NCBI RefSeq assembly: GCF_014236795.1
Contig: NZ_CP049017.1
Location: forward strand, 4,537,001-4,601,000
Source of the DNA: Xanthomonas theicola
GTDB taxonomy: Bacteria; Pseudomonadota; Gammaproteobacteria; Xanthomonadales; Xanthomonadaceae
Reading direction: 5' to 3'
Length of the DNA: 64,000 bases
Positions 8,755-19,004 of this stretch are shown here, piece by piece. The number at the start of each line of letters is the position of its first letter. Positions within the stretch are counted from its first letter, which is position 1. A model generated the notes under the pieces. It did not search any database. It had not been told where the DNA came from and saw only the letters and a program-made list of their open reading frames with translations. The translations under genes were made by a program, and so were the position numbers.

Positions 8755-9683
8755 GAGCCCGCTCCTGTCGTGTCCGCCAAACGATTGACCATCTCGTTCA
8801 TCGTATCCCTGCCTTGCCGCGGAACCGCGGCGTCGTAAACAAAGCTGCTGAAATCCTGGGTCGGGTCCTGCGCGCAGATCCCGCCATTGGCGCAGTAGCG
8901 GGTCATCAGATCGCTGTCCGGGCCGCAATCCAACCCCAGCCGGCACGCGGCCAGTTGCCAGGCCAGTTCGGTGAAGGCAGTGCCGGCAATGCGCTCGTCG
9001 AGGCTGTCGTCGCCGCTGGCGGCCAAGCCCATCGCCGGCGCCAGCGCCACGTAGGCGTCCGGATCGCCGGAGGCGCGCACCCGCTCGATCAGCGTGCGCT
9101 TGTAGCCGGCCGACGCTTGCAGCGGCTGCCCCAGTGCCAGCAGCGCCGCTTCCGCGGCCAGGCTGCCGCCGCGCGCGGCACGCAGGCGCTGGGCGAGGAT
9201 GGCCTGGCGTGTCAGGCCGTCGCCAGGCACGAAGCCGGCGCAGCGGACGCCGACCCGCGCACGCGCCGCGATCATGCGTGCCGCAGCCGGCAGCTGCGCC
9301 GTGCCGAGCGCGCGGGTGTCGGCGGCATAGCCGGCCGGGTCCATCGCATAGCCGGCGCAGTAGTCGTAGATACGGCTGAGCAGCCAGGACGCCTCGGCGT
9401 CGCCCTGCGCCGTGGCGGCGGACAACCGTTGCGCATAGCGGTACAGGTCGGCGCTGCGCTCGAGCGCGACGCGGCGGTCGGGCGACTGCGGCGGTGCTGC
9501 CGCGACAGGCTGCCCGTGCAGGCGCACCGGCGCCGGAAGCGCCTGGGCGGCGTCCACGGGCATGGCCGCCGCCGGCACCGCCGGCGCCGCCGCCAGCACC
9601 GTGGCGCGATACGCAACCACGCCGAGCAGCAGCGCAGCCGGCGCCAGCAACAGCCAAGTTGTGCGGGACACGGCGAACGACAT
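8751..9683 (-). CDS. Hypothetical membrane-anchored alpha-helical protein
   Basis: The 310-residue product starts at [12 protein letters not shown] with one N-terminal membrane helix (residues 9-27, [20 protein letters not shown]). A Pro/Ala linker and a soluble helical domain follow, containing paired motifs [20 protein letters not shown] and [20 protein letters not shown], reminiscent of Sel1/TPR-type repeats. It has eight cysteines, several in the C-terminal half ([17 protein letters not shown]), which fits an oxidising periplasmic location. Upstream in-frame residues are low complexity, so the start at 9683 is preferred. It overlaps the following small membrane gene by ATGA. No family was recognised. 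Confidence 0.7.
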   Translation of the reverse strand: MSFAVSRTTWLLLAPAALLLGVVAYRATVLAAAPAVPAAAMPVDAAQALPAPVRLHGQPVAAAPPQSPDRRVALERSADLYRYAQRLSAATAQGDAEASWLLSRIYDYCAGYAMDPAGYAADTRALGTAQLPAAARMIAARARVGVRCAGFVPGDGLTRQAILAQRLRAARGGSLAAEAALLALGQPLQASAGYKRTLIERVRASGDPDAYVALAPAMGLAASGDDSLDERIAGTAFTELAWQLAACRLGLDCGPDSDLMTRYCANGGICAQDPTQDFSSFVYDAAVPRQGRDTMNEMVNRLADTTGAGS

Positions 9684-9867
9684 GCGCGAAGGCTCGATGA
9701 GGCGGCGGCAGACGGCGAGGGCCACCGCTCCAGTTGGAGCTTGTCCCCCGCAATATCGCAGTCTAGCGCAGCCGATGGCCGCCGAGGACGCACGGTGCCG
9801 GCCGCTGCCACGGCGCGGCAGCGGTCGTCTAAGATGCGCGGCCATCCCCCCCCCCTGCGCCCGACCG

Positions 9868-10788
9868 ATGCCGTTCCTCGAACTGACTGTGCGCTGCACC
9901 GACGCCACCCAGCCCCGCTACGAGCACGCGCTGGAGGACCTCGGCGCGCTGGCGGTCACCCTGCTCGACGCCGAGGCCGACACCGGCAACGAGCGCGCGA
10001 TCCTGGAACCGGGGGTCGGCGAGACCCCGCTGTGGGGCGCACTGGTGCTCAGCGCGCTGTTCTCCGAGGAGCAGGACCCGCTGCTGCTGCTGGCCGCGCT
10101 GGAAGCGTTCGATCCCGGCCTGGACTGGTCGCAGGCGGCGTTGCGCAAGGTCGACGACCAGGACTGGGAGCGCGCCTGGCTGGACCAGTTCCAGCCGCTG
10201 CGCTTCGGCGCGCGCACCTTCATCGTGCCGTGGAACCACGCCCTGCCCGAGGACGCGCGCGGCGCCGACGCCGCGGTGGTGCGGCTGGACCCGGGCCTGG
10301 CGTTCGGCTCCGGCACCCACCCGACCACCGCGCTGTGCCTGCGCTGGCTGGATGCGCTGGCCGCCAGTGGCGACCTGGCGCAGGCGCGCGTGCTCGACTT
10401 CGGCTGCGGCTCCGGGATCCTGGCGCTGGCCGCGCTGAAGCTGGGCGCGGCGGCGGCGGTGGGCGTGGACAACGATCCGCAGGCGCTGCTGGCCACGCAC
10501 GACAACGCCGCGCGCAACGCGGTCGGCGCGCGCCTGGCGGTGTACCCGCCGGCCGACGAGCCGCCGGCCGCCTATCCGGTGGTGGTTGCCAACATCCTGG
10601 CCGCGGCGCTGGACGCGCTGGCGCCGACCCTGGCCGAACGGGTGGCGCCGGGCGGGCGCATCGCCCTGTCCGGGATCCTGCACGGCCAGGAACAGGAGCT
10701 GCTGCAGCGCTATGCGCCCTGGTTCGGGCAGCTGCGTACCGAGCAGGACGGCGACTGGGTGCGCATCGACGGCGTCCGCCGCGGATGA
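9868..10788 (+). CDS. prmA: Ribosomal protein L11 methyltransferase
   Basis: PrmA uses S-adenosylmethionine to trimethylate lysines and the N-terminus of ribosomal protein L11 in the cytoplasm. The 306-residue length is usual. The N-terminal substrate-recognition domain begins [10 protein letters not shown]. The linker carries [19 protein letters not shown] at about 142-160, and the Rossmann methyltransferase motif [19 protein letters not shown] sits near 175-193. NxxxxxL motif IV appears as [10 protein letters not shown]. The start ATG at 9868 follows a C-rich spacer with no strong ribosome site. In this lineage prmA normally precedes a DUF3426 gene, fis and purH; here a membrane-protein/HTH pair lies between. 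Confidence 0.95.
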   Translation: MPFLELTVRCTDATQPRYEHALEDLGALAVTLLDAEADTGNERAILEPGVGETPLWGALVLSALFSEEQDPLLLLAALEAFDPGLDWSQAALRKVDDQDWERAWLDQFQPLRFGARTFIVPWNHALPEDARGADAAVVRLDPGLAFGSGTHPTTALCLRWLDALAASGDLAQARVLDFGCGSGILALAALKLGAAAAVGVDNDPQALLATHDNAARNAVGARLAVYPPADEPPAAYPVVVANILAAALDALAPTLAERVAPGGRIALSGILHGQEQELLQRYAPWFGQLRTEQDGDWVRIDGVRRG

Positions 10789-10843
10789 GGCCGGCGCCTG
10801 CACGTCGCCTCCCGCCGCCGCGGGGCCGGGGCCGCGGCGGCGC

Positions 10844-11311
10844 TCAGCGGCCCCGCGCCGTGGGGGTGCCGCGGATCGCCGCCGTCAGCAGCGCCGCCTC
10901 GGCATGGATCGCCAGCACCCGCGCGCACGGTCGCCAGCCCTGCGCGCGCAGGCGGCGCGCGTGCCAGCGATGGCCGCGCCCCGCCCGCGGCAGCCGCCAG
11001 GCCAGTTCCAGCAGCATCCCGAGCAGCACCGGCGCGCCCAGCGCCTGCACCAGGACGGCCCAGGCCGCGGCGTGCGGCAGCAGCCACATTGCCGCCGGCA
11101 GCCGTGACGGCGGCGTAGGCGGATACGGCAGCGCGAAGACCTGCCACGACCAGCCGTGCCTGACCGCCCGAAGGCCGCCGCCGGCGTCGGCCCAGATCCG
11201 GTAGCGATGCGCGCCGATCCCCGGCGGCGGCCGGCGGCACGCGCGCAGCGGCGCGGGGGTGGAATGACAACGGGGGGCATCGTGCCTGTGCATCGGCGCG
11301 TCCTGTTCCAT
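10844..11311 (-). CDS. Hypothetical membrane protein in the prmA-DUF3426 interval
   Basis: The 155-residue product has a tract HRYRIWADAGGGLRAVRHGW and then two hydrophobic stretches (about 66-86 and 90-108, WLLPHAAAWAVLVQALGAPV and LLGMLLELAW). A basic region and a short tail follow. The Trp/Phe-rich WSWQVFALPYPP motif before the first helix resembles small DUF2628-type inner-membrane proteins, but this is only a resemblance. It is convergent with prmA and divergent from the HTH gene at 11479. Start could be 11311 (MEQDAP) or 11293 (MHRHDA). Function unknown. Confidence 0.55.
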   Translation of the reverse strand: MEQDAPMHRHDAPRCHSTPAPLRACRRPPPGIGAHRYRIWADAGGGLRAVRHGWSWQVFALPYPPTPPSRLPAAMWLLPHAAAWAVLVQALGAPVLLGMLLELAWRLPRAGRGHRWHARRLRAQGWRPCARVLAIHAEAALLTAAIRGTPTARGR

Positions 11312-11478
11312 GGCAGCGGGTCCCGGTCGAATGGACTATGCGACGGGCGCCGCGGCGTCTTCGCCGGGCCCACCCGTCGTGGCTGACAGTATCAACAACA
11401 AAGGCTCGATTGAAAGACGTACGAACCAACCTGCGCGGTCGACGCGGCTATACCTCGCCTCCCCCTGCGGAGGTGAGC

Positions 11479-11847
11479 GTGAGAAGCAAGCTGTACGAAC
11501 GGGTGCGCGAGGCGCGCAAGTTGACCCACCTGACCCAGGAAGCGCTGGCACTGGATCTGGCGGTGACCCGCAGCGCCGTGGCGCAGTGGGAGATGGCCGG
11601 CGGCACCGCGCCGGCGGTGGAGCACCTGATCGCCCTGGCCCGCCGCAGCGGGATGACCTTCGAATATCTGGCCACCGGCCGCGGCGAACGCGTGTTCGGC
11701 GAACCCCTGTCCCTCGCCGAGGAAGCCGCGCACTACCGGCAGCTGTCCGACCAGCAGGCGCGCCTGCTCGAAGGCTTCGAGAAACTGAGCCCGCGCCAGC
11801 GCGTCGGGCTGCTGGACCTGATCGGCGCCGGCAAGAACCGGCGCTGA
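11479..11847 (+). CDS. XRE-family helix-turn-helix regulator
   Basis: The 122-residue protein begins VRSKLYERVREARKLTHLTQ, a Cro/C1-type HTH (residues 3-60) with TQEALALDLAVTRSAVAQWE as the recognition region. A short tail rich in Glu/Arg follows (EEAAHYRQLSDQQARLLEGF). The GTG at 11479 is chosen because GGAGG at 11468-11472 is well spaced; a GTG two codons earlier is also possible. It is divergent from the membrane gene ending at 10844, with about 170 bases between them. Whether it controls its neighbour is inference. Confidence 0.8.
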   Translation: MRSKLYERVREARKLTHLTQEALALDLAVTRSAVAQWEMAGGTAPAVEHLIALARRSGMTFEYLATGRGERVFGEPLSLAEEAAHYRQLSDQQARLLEGFEKLSPRQRVGLLDLIGAGKNRR

Positions 11848-11971
11848 GCGCGGCGCCGCGACATCCGAACGGCGTGCGCGGCGTGCTGGAGCCGCTTTCG
11901 GCACATCCGTCGGCGCTGCAGCCCACGCCGGCGCGTGCTTGAATAGCGCTCTCGTCGCCGTCGCCTCGCGC

Positions 11972-13190
<1,219 letters not shown>

Positions 13191-13457
13191 GCCACGCCCA
13201 GCCGGCGCAGGTTGTGCCAAGCGAGCCGGCGAAAAGATCGCCGGGGCCCGGCGCAAGCGCAGGCGTCTGGCAGCCGCCGATCGCCGGTTTCGGGCAGGAG
13301 CGGCATCAGTGGCGGCGCACGGCGACGCCGGCCGCGCAGCTTGCGCAACGAGGCGTTTCGGTGCGCGGAGCGCACCCGTTGCGCGGGAGTGTGGGTCCAT
13401 GCCGGCGCGCGGCAGCCTACAATGCCGGCGACTCCGCTGCGATGCGTGCCCTGCCTC

Positions 13458-15044
13458 ATGTCCTCCGATTTCCTGCCCGTGCGCCGGGCATTGCTGTCCG
13501 TTTCCGACAAGACCGGCCTGGTCGACCTGGCCCGCGCGCTGGCCGCGCGCGGCGTGGAACTGCTGTCCACCGGTGGCACCGCCAAGGCGATCCGCGAGGC
13601 CGGCCTGGCGGTCGGGGACGTGGCCGAGCTGACCGGCTTCCCGGAGATGATGGACGGCCGGGTCAAGACCCTGCACCCGATGGTGCACGGCGGCCTGCTC
13701 GGCCGCGCCGGCACCGACGATGCAGTGATGGCCACGCACGGCATCGCGCCGATCGACCTGCTGGTGCTGAACCTGTATCCGTTCGAGACGGTCACCGCGC
13801 GCGCCGACTGCACGCTGGCCGAGGCGGTGGAGAACATCGACATCGGCGGACCGGCGATGCTGCGCTCGGCGGCCAAGAACTTCGCGCGGGTGGCGGTGGC
13901 CACCGCGCCCGACCAGTACGCCGCGCTGCTGGCCGAACTGGACGCCCACGACGGCGCCCTGTCGGCGGCCACGCGCTTCGCGCTGTCGGTGGCCGCGTTC
14001 AACCGCGTCGCCCAGTACGATGCGGCGATCAGCAACTATCTCTCGGCGGTGGTCGATCCCGCGCAGGACGTGCCGGTGCGCGCCGCGTTCCCGGCGCAGG
14101 CCAACGGCAGCTTCGTCAAGGTGATGGACCTGCGCTACGGCGAGAATCCGCACCAGCGCGCGGCGTTCTACCGCGACCTGCGCCCGGTGCCCGGATCGCT
14201 GGCGACGTCCGAGCAGCTGCAGGGCAAGGCGCTGAGCTACAACAACATCGCCGACAGCGACGCGGCGTGGGAATGCGTGCGCCAGTTCGAGGCGCCGGCG
14301 TGCGTCATCGTCAAGCACGCCAACCCTTGCGGCGTGGCGGTCGGCGCGGGCTGCGGCGACGCCTACGACCTGGCCTACGCGACCGACCCGACCAGCGCCT
14401 TCGGCGGCATCCTCGCCTTCAACTGCACGCTGGACGCAGCCACCGCCCAGGTCATCCTGGAGCGCCAGTTCGTCGAGGTGCTGATCGCGCCGCACTACGC
14501 GGACGGCGCGCTGGAGTACGCGCGGAAGAAAGCCAACGTGCGCGTGCTGCGCATTGCGCTCGCACCGGTTTCCAGCGGCTTCATCGACACAAGGCGGATT
14601 GGTTCGGGCCTGCTGATGCAGAGCGCCGACGACCGCGTGGTGACACGCGAAGAATTGAAGGTGGTCACCCGGCTGGCGCCGAGCGAGGCGCAGTTCGCCG
14701 ACCTGCTGTTCGCGTGGAAGGTGGCCAAGTACGTCAAGTCCAACGCCATCGTCTACGCCAAGGACCACCGCACCATCGGCGTCGGCGCCGGGCAGATGAG
14801 CCGGGTGTATTCGGCGCGCATCGCCGGGATCAAGGCCGCCGACGCGGACCTGGTGGTGGAAGGCTCGGTGATGGCCTCCGACGCGTTCTTCCCGTTCCGC
14901 GACGGCATCGACGCGGCCGCGGCGGCCGGCATCAAGGCGGTGATCCAGCCCGGCGGCTCGATGCGCGACGGCGAAGTGATCGCCGCGGCCGACGAGCATG
15001 GCATCGCCATGGTGTTCACCGGCGTGCGGCATTTCAGGCATTGA
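13458..15044 (+). CDS. purH: Bifunctional AICAR transformylase / IMP cyclohydrolase
   Basis: PurH carries out the last two steps of IMP synthesis: formyl transfer from 10-formyl-THF to AICAR, then ring closure. The 528-residue protein has the N-terminal MGS-like cyclohydrolase domain (about 1-150, with [28 protein letters not shown] and [13 protein letters not shown] [16 protein letters not shown]). The C-terminal transformylase domain has [14 protein letters not shown] and the catalytic [10 protein letters not shown] near residue 283-292. It ends with [20 protein letters not shown]. The start [14 protein letters not shown] is the family start. The gene heads a purH, small ORF, purD unit. Confidence 0.97.
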   Translation: MSSDFLPVRRALLSVSDKTGLVDLARALAARGVELLSTGGTAKAIREAGLAVGDVAELTGFPEMMDGRVKTLHPMVHGGLLGRAGTDDAVMATHGIAPIDLLVLNLYPFETVTARADCTLAEAVENIDIGGPAMLRSAAKNFARVAVATAPDQYAALLAELDAHDGALSAATRFALSVAAFNRVAQYDAAISNYLSAVVDPAQDVPVRAAFPAQANGSFVKVMDLRYGENPHQRAAFYRDLRPVPGSLATSEQLQGKALSYNNIADSDAAWECVRQFEAPACVIVKHANPCGVAVGAGCGDAYDLAYATDPTSAFGGILAFNCTLDAATAQVILERQFVEVLIAPHYADGALEYARKKANVRVLRIALAPVSSGFIDTRRIGSGLLMQSADDRVVTREELKVVTRLAPSEAQFADLLFAWKVAKYVKSNAIVYAKDHRTIGVGAGQMSRVYSARIAGIKAADADLVVEGSVMASDAFFPFRDGIDAAAAAGIKAVIQPGGSMRDGEVIAAADEHGIAMVFTGVRHFRH

Positions 15045-15156
15045 GGAGCGTCGATCCGGGCACGGCCGCTGTAGGCGGAACTTTTACAATGCCTGCCCGT
15101 TGATCGCTCGTAGAAGATGTTTAGCTTGTCTGGTCAGACCTCTACAGGAACTGGCC

Positions 15157-15315
15157 ATGACAGGAAATCGCAAGCTCCGTTGCACCGACCATCGCGGCAA
15201 TCCCACCGAAACCACCGAGAAGATACGCAGACTCGAAGTCTGGCTCGGTTTTCTCAAGTGGCTGCTCTGGTTGGTATTCCTCATCCTTATTGGCATGGAC
15301 AATTCGCCCCCATGA
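15157..15315 (+). CDS. Small single-pass membrane protein overlapping purD
   Basis: A 52-residue frame begins MTGNRKLRCTDHRGN and has a charged N-terminal half (TETTEKIRRLEVW). A single hydrophobic helix follows (LGFLKWLLWLVFLILIG, residues 30-46) and a short GMDNSPP tail. Its TGA overlaps the purD ATG (ATGA), and AGGAACTGGCC precedes its start. The coupling and sensible codon pattern argue that it is real. Positive charges before the helix suggest an N-in topology. No family recognised; it could be a membrane peptide or a coupling leader for purD. Confidence 0.55.
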   Translation: MTGNRKLRCTDHRGNPTETTEKIRRLEVWLGFLKWLLWLVFLILIGMDNSPP

Positions 15316-16601
15316 AACTGCTCGTCATCGGCTCCGGCGGCCGCGAACACGCCTTGTCCTGGAAGCTCGCTCAATCCCCGCGCGTCAGCGAAGTGCTGGT
15401 CGCCCCGGGCAATGCCGGCACCGCCATTGAAACCAAGTGCCGCAACGTGGCGGTCAAGGTCGACGACCTCGACGGGCTGCTGGCGCTGGCCCAGGCCGAA
15501 GACGTCACGCTGACCGTGGTCGGCCCGGAAGTGCCGCTGGTGCTGGGCGTGGTCGATCGCTTCCGCGCCGCCGGGCTGCGCATCTTCGGACCCACCGCCG
15601 CGGCCGCGCAGCTGGAAGGCAGCAAGGCGTTCGCCAAGCAGTTCCTCAAACGCCACGGCATCCCGACCGCGTTCTACGAAGTGCATACCGAGGTGGATGC
15701 GGCGCTGGCCTACGTGCGCAGCAAAGGCGCGCCGATCGTGGTCAAGGCCGACGGCCTGGCCGCCGGCAAGGGCGTGATCGTGGCGATGACCCCGGCCGAG
15801 GCCGAGGCCGCGGTGCGCGACATGCTCTCCGGCAACGCCTTCGGCGATGCCGGCGCGCGCGTGGTGATCGAGGAATTCCTCGATGGCGAGGAGGCCAGCT
15901 TCATTTCCATGGTCGATGGCGCCAGCGCGTTGCCGATGGCCACCAGCCAGGACCACAAGCGCGTCGGCGACGGCGACACCGGCCCCAACACCGGCGGCAT
16001 GGGCGCGTATTCGCCGGCGCCGGTGGTGACGCCGGACGTGCATGCGCGGGTGATGCGCGAGGTGGTCAACCCCACCGTGCAGGGCATGCTCGCCGACGGC
16101 GTGCCGTTCACCGGCTTCCTGTATGCCGGCTTGATGATCGACGCCAGCGGCGCGCCGAAGGTGATCGAATTCAACGTGCGCTTCGGCGACCCGGAGACGC
16201 AGCCGGTGCTGCTGCGCCTGCAATCGGACCTGGTGGAGCTGCTGGAGGCGGCGCTGGACGGCCGCCTGGACCAGGTTCAGGCGCAGTGGGATCCGTACAC
16301 ATCGCTAGGCGTGGTGCTGGCGGCCGCGCCATATCCCGACACGCCGGTCACCGGCGAGCCGATCGACGGCCTGGACGCGGTGCCGGCCAGTGCCAAGGTG
16401 TTCCATGCCGGCACCGTGCTGGACGCGCAGGGCCGCGTGCTCAGCGCCGGCGGCCGCGTGCTGTGCGTGGCCGCGCTGGGCGACAGCGTGTCCGAGGCGC
16501 AACGCCACGCCTATGCCGGCGTGGCCAAGATCCATTGGGCCAGCGAATTTCACCGCAGCGACATCGGCTGGCGCGCGATCGCGCGCGAACGCGGCGAATA
16601 G
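15312..16601 (+). CDS. purD: Phosphoribosylamine-glycine ligase
   Basis: PurD joins glycine to 5-phosphoribosylamine with ATP in the second step of purine synthesis. The 429-residue enzyme shows the N-terminal GARS domain (MKLLVIGSGGREHAL), the ATP-grasp core (PIVVKADGLAAGKGVIVAMT, GARVVIEEFLDGEEASFI), DHKRVGDGDTGPNTGGMGAY near 217-236, and IEFNVRFGDPETQPVL carrying metal ligands. The start is coupled by ATGA to the small membrane ORF. The gene is followed by a REP arm and IS fragments, so transcription probably ends soon after 16601. Confidence 0.97.
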   Translation: MKLLVIGSGGREHALSWKLAQSPRVSEVLVAPGNAGTAIETKCRNVAVKVDDLDGLLALAQAEDVTLTVVGPEVPLVLGVVDRFRAAGLRIFGPTAAAAQLEGSKAFAKQFLKRHGIPTAFYEVHTEVDAALAYVRSKGAPIVVKADGLAAGKGVIVAMTPAEAEAAVRDMLSGNAFGDAGARVVIEEFLDGEEASFISMVDGASALPMATSQDHKRVGDGDTGPNTGGMGAYSPAPVVTPDVHARVMREVVNPTVQGMLADGVPFTGFLYAGLMIDASGAPKVIEFNVRFGDPETQPVLLRLQSDLVELLEAALDGRLDQVQAQWDPYTSLGVVLAAAPYPDTPVTGEPIDGLDAVPASAKVFHAGTVLDAQGRVLSAGGRVLCVAALGDSVSEAQRHAYAGVAKIHWASEFHRSDIGWRAIARERGE

Positions 16602-16636
16602 GCCGCACGGCGGCACTCACTGCAGAAGCGACTTCA

Positions 16637-16912
16637 GGGCACCGCTAAAAACCCCTGCTTCGGCAGCATAGGGCCAAAAGACGACGGAGGCCCAGCGATG
16701 ATCCGCTTGTTTGCCGCACACGAACGCGAGTCCAAGCGCCAGCAGATAGGCGATCGGCTGGCGCTGTTGTCGCGGCATATCGATTTCGCGGCGATCGCCC
16801 AGGCGGTGGACGCGAAGCTATCGCTGGGGACCGGCACTCGTGGCGTGCCGCCCGGCCTGGCCGACGCTGGTGATGATCAAGCTGCTGCTGTTGAACCGCC
16901 GCGGGATTCCAG
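16637..16912 (+). pseudogene. IS5-family transposase 5' fragment
   Basis: AGGGCACCGCTAAAAACCCC at 16636 looks like an IS end. It directly abuts a REP half-site (GCAGAAGCGACTTCA). The coding part starts at ATG 16698 (MIRLFAAHERESKRQQIGDR, then FAAIAQAVDAKLSL). A one-base shift after GTRG puts the conserved RPAWPTLVMIKLLLLN in another frame. Homology stops at about 16897. This is the N-terminal fifth of an IS5-type transposase; the DDE domain is missing. Confidence 0.65.
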
Positions 16913-17105
16913 GAGGCTCCAACTGTTGAGAGGATGGCGTCATGAGCAAGCCAGTGAAGTATTCCCCCGGACGTGCCGGTCGGCCACCGCCGCTGCCGCG
17001 GTCGGCGGTGCCGGGCGGGACCCATGTCCGGGGTTGCGCGCCGTGCCGCAGGCAGCGCATCTGCATGCACCGCCGGCGTGAGTGCCGGGCGATGGCCTGC
17101 GCGAT
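16913..17105 (+). other. Probable 5' scrap of an IS3-type orfA
   Basis: GAGAGGATGGCGTC followed by ATG 16942 encodes MSKPVKYSP, which resembles the first residues of IS3-family orfA proteins. It then runs into unrelated Arg/Pro-rich sequence after about 16968. The rest of the stretch up to the dehydratase stop at 17106 shows no recognisable gene. Confidence 0.35.
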
Positions 17106-18830
17106 TCAGTGCGAATCGCGGCCCACGCGGTCGCCGCTGCCGCCGACCAGGAAATCCAGGTCGGCGCCCAGGTGGGCCTGCTGCACGTGCTCCACGTACA
17201 GCTTGCTCCAGCCGCGCTCGGGGGGCGGCAGCGGGGTCCATTGGCTGCGCCGGCGCAGCAGTTCCTCGTCGCTGACCTCCAGGTGCAGCGAGCGCCCGGG
17301 CACGTCCAGTTCGATGATGTCGCCGTCGCGCACCAGCGCCAGGGCGCCGCCGGTGGCGGCCTCGGGGGAGGCGTGCAGGACCACGGTGCCGTAGGCGGTG
17401 CCGCTCATGCGCGCGTCGGAGATGCGCACCATGTCGGTGACGCCGGCGCGCAGCAGCTTCGGCGGCAGCGGCATGTTGCCGACCTCGGCCATGCCCGGGT
17501 AGCCGCGCGGGCCGCAGTTTTTCAGCACCATGATGCAGTCGGCGTCGATGTCCAGGGCCGCGTCGTCGATGCGCGCCTTCATGTCCTCGATGCTCTCGAA
17601 CACCACCGCGCGGCCGCGGTGCCGCAGCAGGTGCGGCGAGGCGGCCGAGGGCTTGATCACCGCGCCGTCGGGGGCGAGGTTGCCGCGCAGCACGGCGATG
17701 CCGGCGTGTTCGCGGAACGGGGTGTCCAGCGCATGGATCACCTCGCGGTTCCAGCACGGCGCCTGCGCCACGTTCTGGCCGAGGGTGCGGCCGTTGACGG
17801 TGGGGGCGTCCAGGTCCAGTTCGGCGCCGAGTTCGCGCATCACCGCCGGCAGCCCGCCGGCGTAGTAGAAGTCTTCCATCAGGTACTGGCCGGACGGTTT
17901 CAGGTTGACCAGGCATGGCAGCCGCGAGCCCAGTTGGTCCCAGTCGTCCAGGCGCAGCGGCACGCCCAGGCGCCCGGCGATGGCCAGCAGGTGGATCACC
18001 GCGTTGGTGGAGCCGCCGATCGCGGCGTTGACCTTGATCGCGTTCTCGAACGCGCGCCGGGTCAGCACCTGCGACATGCGCAGGTCCTCCTCGACCATCT
18101 GCACGATGCGCCGGCCGCTGAGCCGCGCCAGCCGCGCGCGGCGCGCATCGACGGCGGGGATGGCCGCGCTCTCCGGCAGCGACAGGCCCAGCGCTTCGAC
18201 CATGCTGGCCATGGTCGAGGCGGTGCCCATGGTCATGCAGCTGCCCTTGGAGCGCTGCATGCAGGCTTCGGCCTCGACGAACTCGTCCTGGGTCAGGGTG
18301 CCGGCGCGGACCATCTCCGACATCTGGATCACGCCGGTGCCCGAGCCCAGCGGCTGCCCGCGCCAGTTGCCCGACAGCGACGGGCCGCCGGACAGGCCGA
18401 TGGTCGGCAGGTCCACGCTGGCCGCGCCCATCAGCAGCGAGGGGGTGGTCTTGTCGCAACCCATCAGCAGCACCACGCCGTCCAGCGGATTGGCGCGGAT
18501 CGACTCCTCCACGTCCATGCTGGCCAGGTTGCGGAACAGCATCGCGGTGGGCCGCATTTGCGTCTCGCCCAGCGACATCACCGGGAATTCCAGTGGGAAC
18601 CCGCCGGCCTCGTAGACGCCGCGCTTCACGTGCTCGGCGAGTTCGCGCAGGTGGCCGTTGCACGGGGTCAGCTCCGACCAGGTGTTGCAGATGCCGATCA
18701 CCGGGCGCCCGTCGAACATGTCGTGCGGGTGGCCTGCGCTCTTGAGCCAGCTGCGGTAGTAGAACCCTTGCTTGCCTTCGCGCCCGAACCACGCCTGGCT
18801 GCGGCGGACCGGTTTGGTGGGTGAGCCCAT
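17106..18830 (-). CDS. IlvD/Edd-family dehydratase, likely L-arabonate dehydratase
   Basis: This iron-sulfur dehydratase removes water from a sugar acid, most likely L-arabonate to 2-keto-3-deoxy-L-arabonate. The 574-residue length fits pentonate dehydratases rather than IlvD (about 610) or Edd (about 605). Cluster ligands are Cys48 (GICNTWSELTPCNGH), Cys125 (GCDKTTPS) and Cys198 (KGSCMTMGTAST), with SGGPSLSGNW and VNAAIGGSTNAVIHLLA as further signatures. It is divergent from an SDR sugar dehydrogenase and shares its AT-rich promoter region. The neighbouring GguC-type dehydratase, semialdehyde dehydrogenase and importer support a role in oxidative pentose catabolism. D-xylonate or galactonate are alternative substrates. 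Confidence 0.85.
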   Translation of the reverse strand: MGSPTKPVRRSQAWFGREGKQGFYYRSWLKSAGHPHDMFDGRPVIGICNTWSELTPCNGHLRELAEHVKRGVYEAGGFPLEFPVMSLGETQMRPTAMLFRNLASMDVEESIRANPLDGVVLLMGCDKTTPSLLMGAASVDLPTIGLSGGPSLSGNWRGQPLGSGTGVIQMSEMVRAGTLTQDEFVEAEACMQRSKGSCMTMGTASTMASMVEALGLSLPESAAIPAVDARRARLARLSGRRIVQMVEEDLRMSQVLTRRAFENAIKVNAAIGGSTNAVIHLLAIAGRLGVPLRLDDWDQLGSRLPCLVNLKPSGQYLMEDFYYAGGLPAVMRELGAELDLDAPTVNGRTLGQNVAQAPCWNREVIHALDTPFREHAGIAVLRGNLAPDGAVIKPSAASPHLLRHRGRAVVFESIEDMKARIDDAALDIDADCIMVLKNCGPRGYPGMAEVGNMPLPPKLLRAGVTDMVRISDARMSGTAYGTVVLHASPEAATGGALALVRDGDIIELDVPGRSLHLEVSDEELLRRRSQWTPLPPPERGWSKLYVEHVQQAHLGADLDFLVGGSGDRVGRDSH

Positions 18831-18894
18831 GCTGGCGGAATCCTCGCGTCCTGGTCGGCCCGGAGCGGTGCCTGCGCAACCGGGCCCGGGGACT

Positions 18895-19004
18895 TTACGT
18901 TGGCGATGCTAGCGGGCATATTGATACATGAAAAATAACAAATATCTGCCAAAAGATATTCTTTTTCGTATGTAGAATACCTCTCCACCTAGAGCGAAAC
19001 GGCT
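18895..19004. promoter_or_regulatory. Divergent promoter region with palindrome AATATCT-N6-AGATATT
   Basis: An AT-rich island lies between the dehydratase and the SDR gene. At 18941-18960 a perfect 7-base inverted repeat with a 6-base spacer reads AATATCTGCCAAAAGATATT. It is a strong candidate operator for the locus LysR regulator encoded at 21281-22279 or another regulator. Bound protein is inference. Confidence 0.6.

Noticed and set aside
10844..11847. Toxin-antitoxin pair (membrane protein plus XRE regulator)
   Set aside because: The genes are divergent rather than co-transcribed, and the membrane protein does not resemble a known toxin, so I kept it as an unexplained pair.
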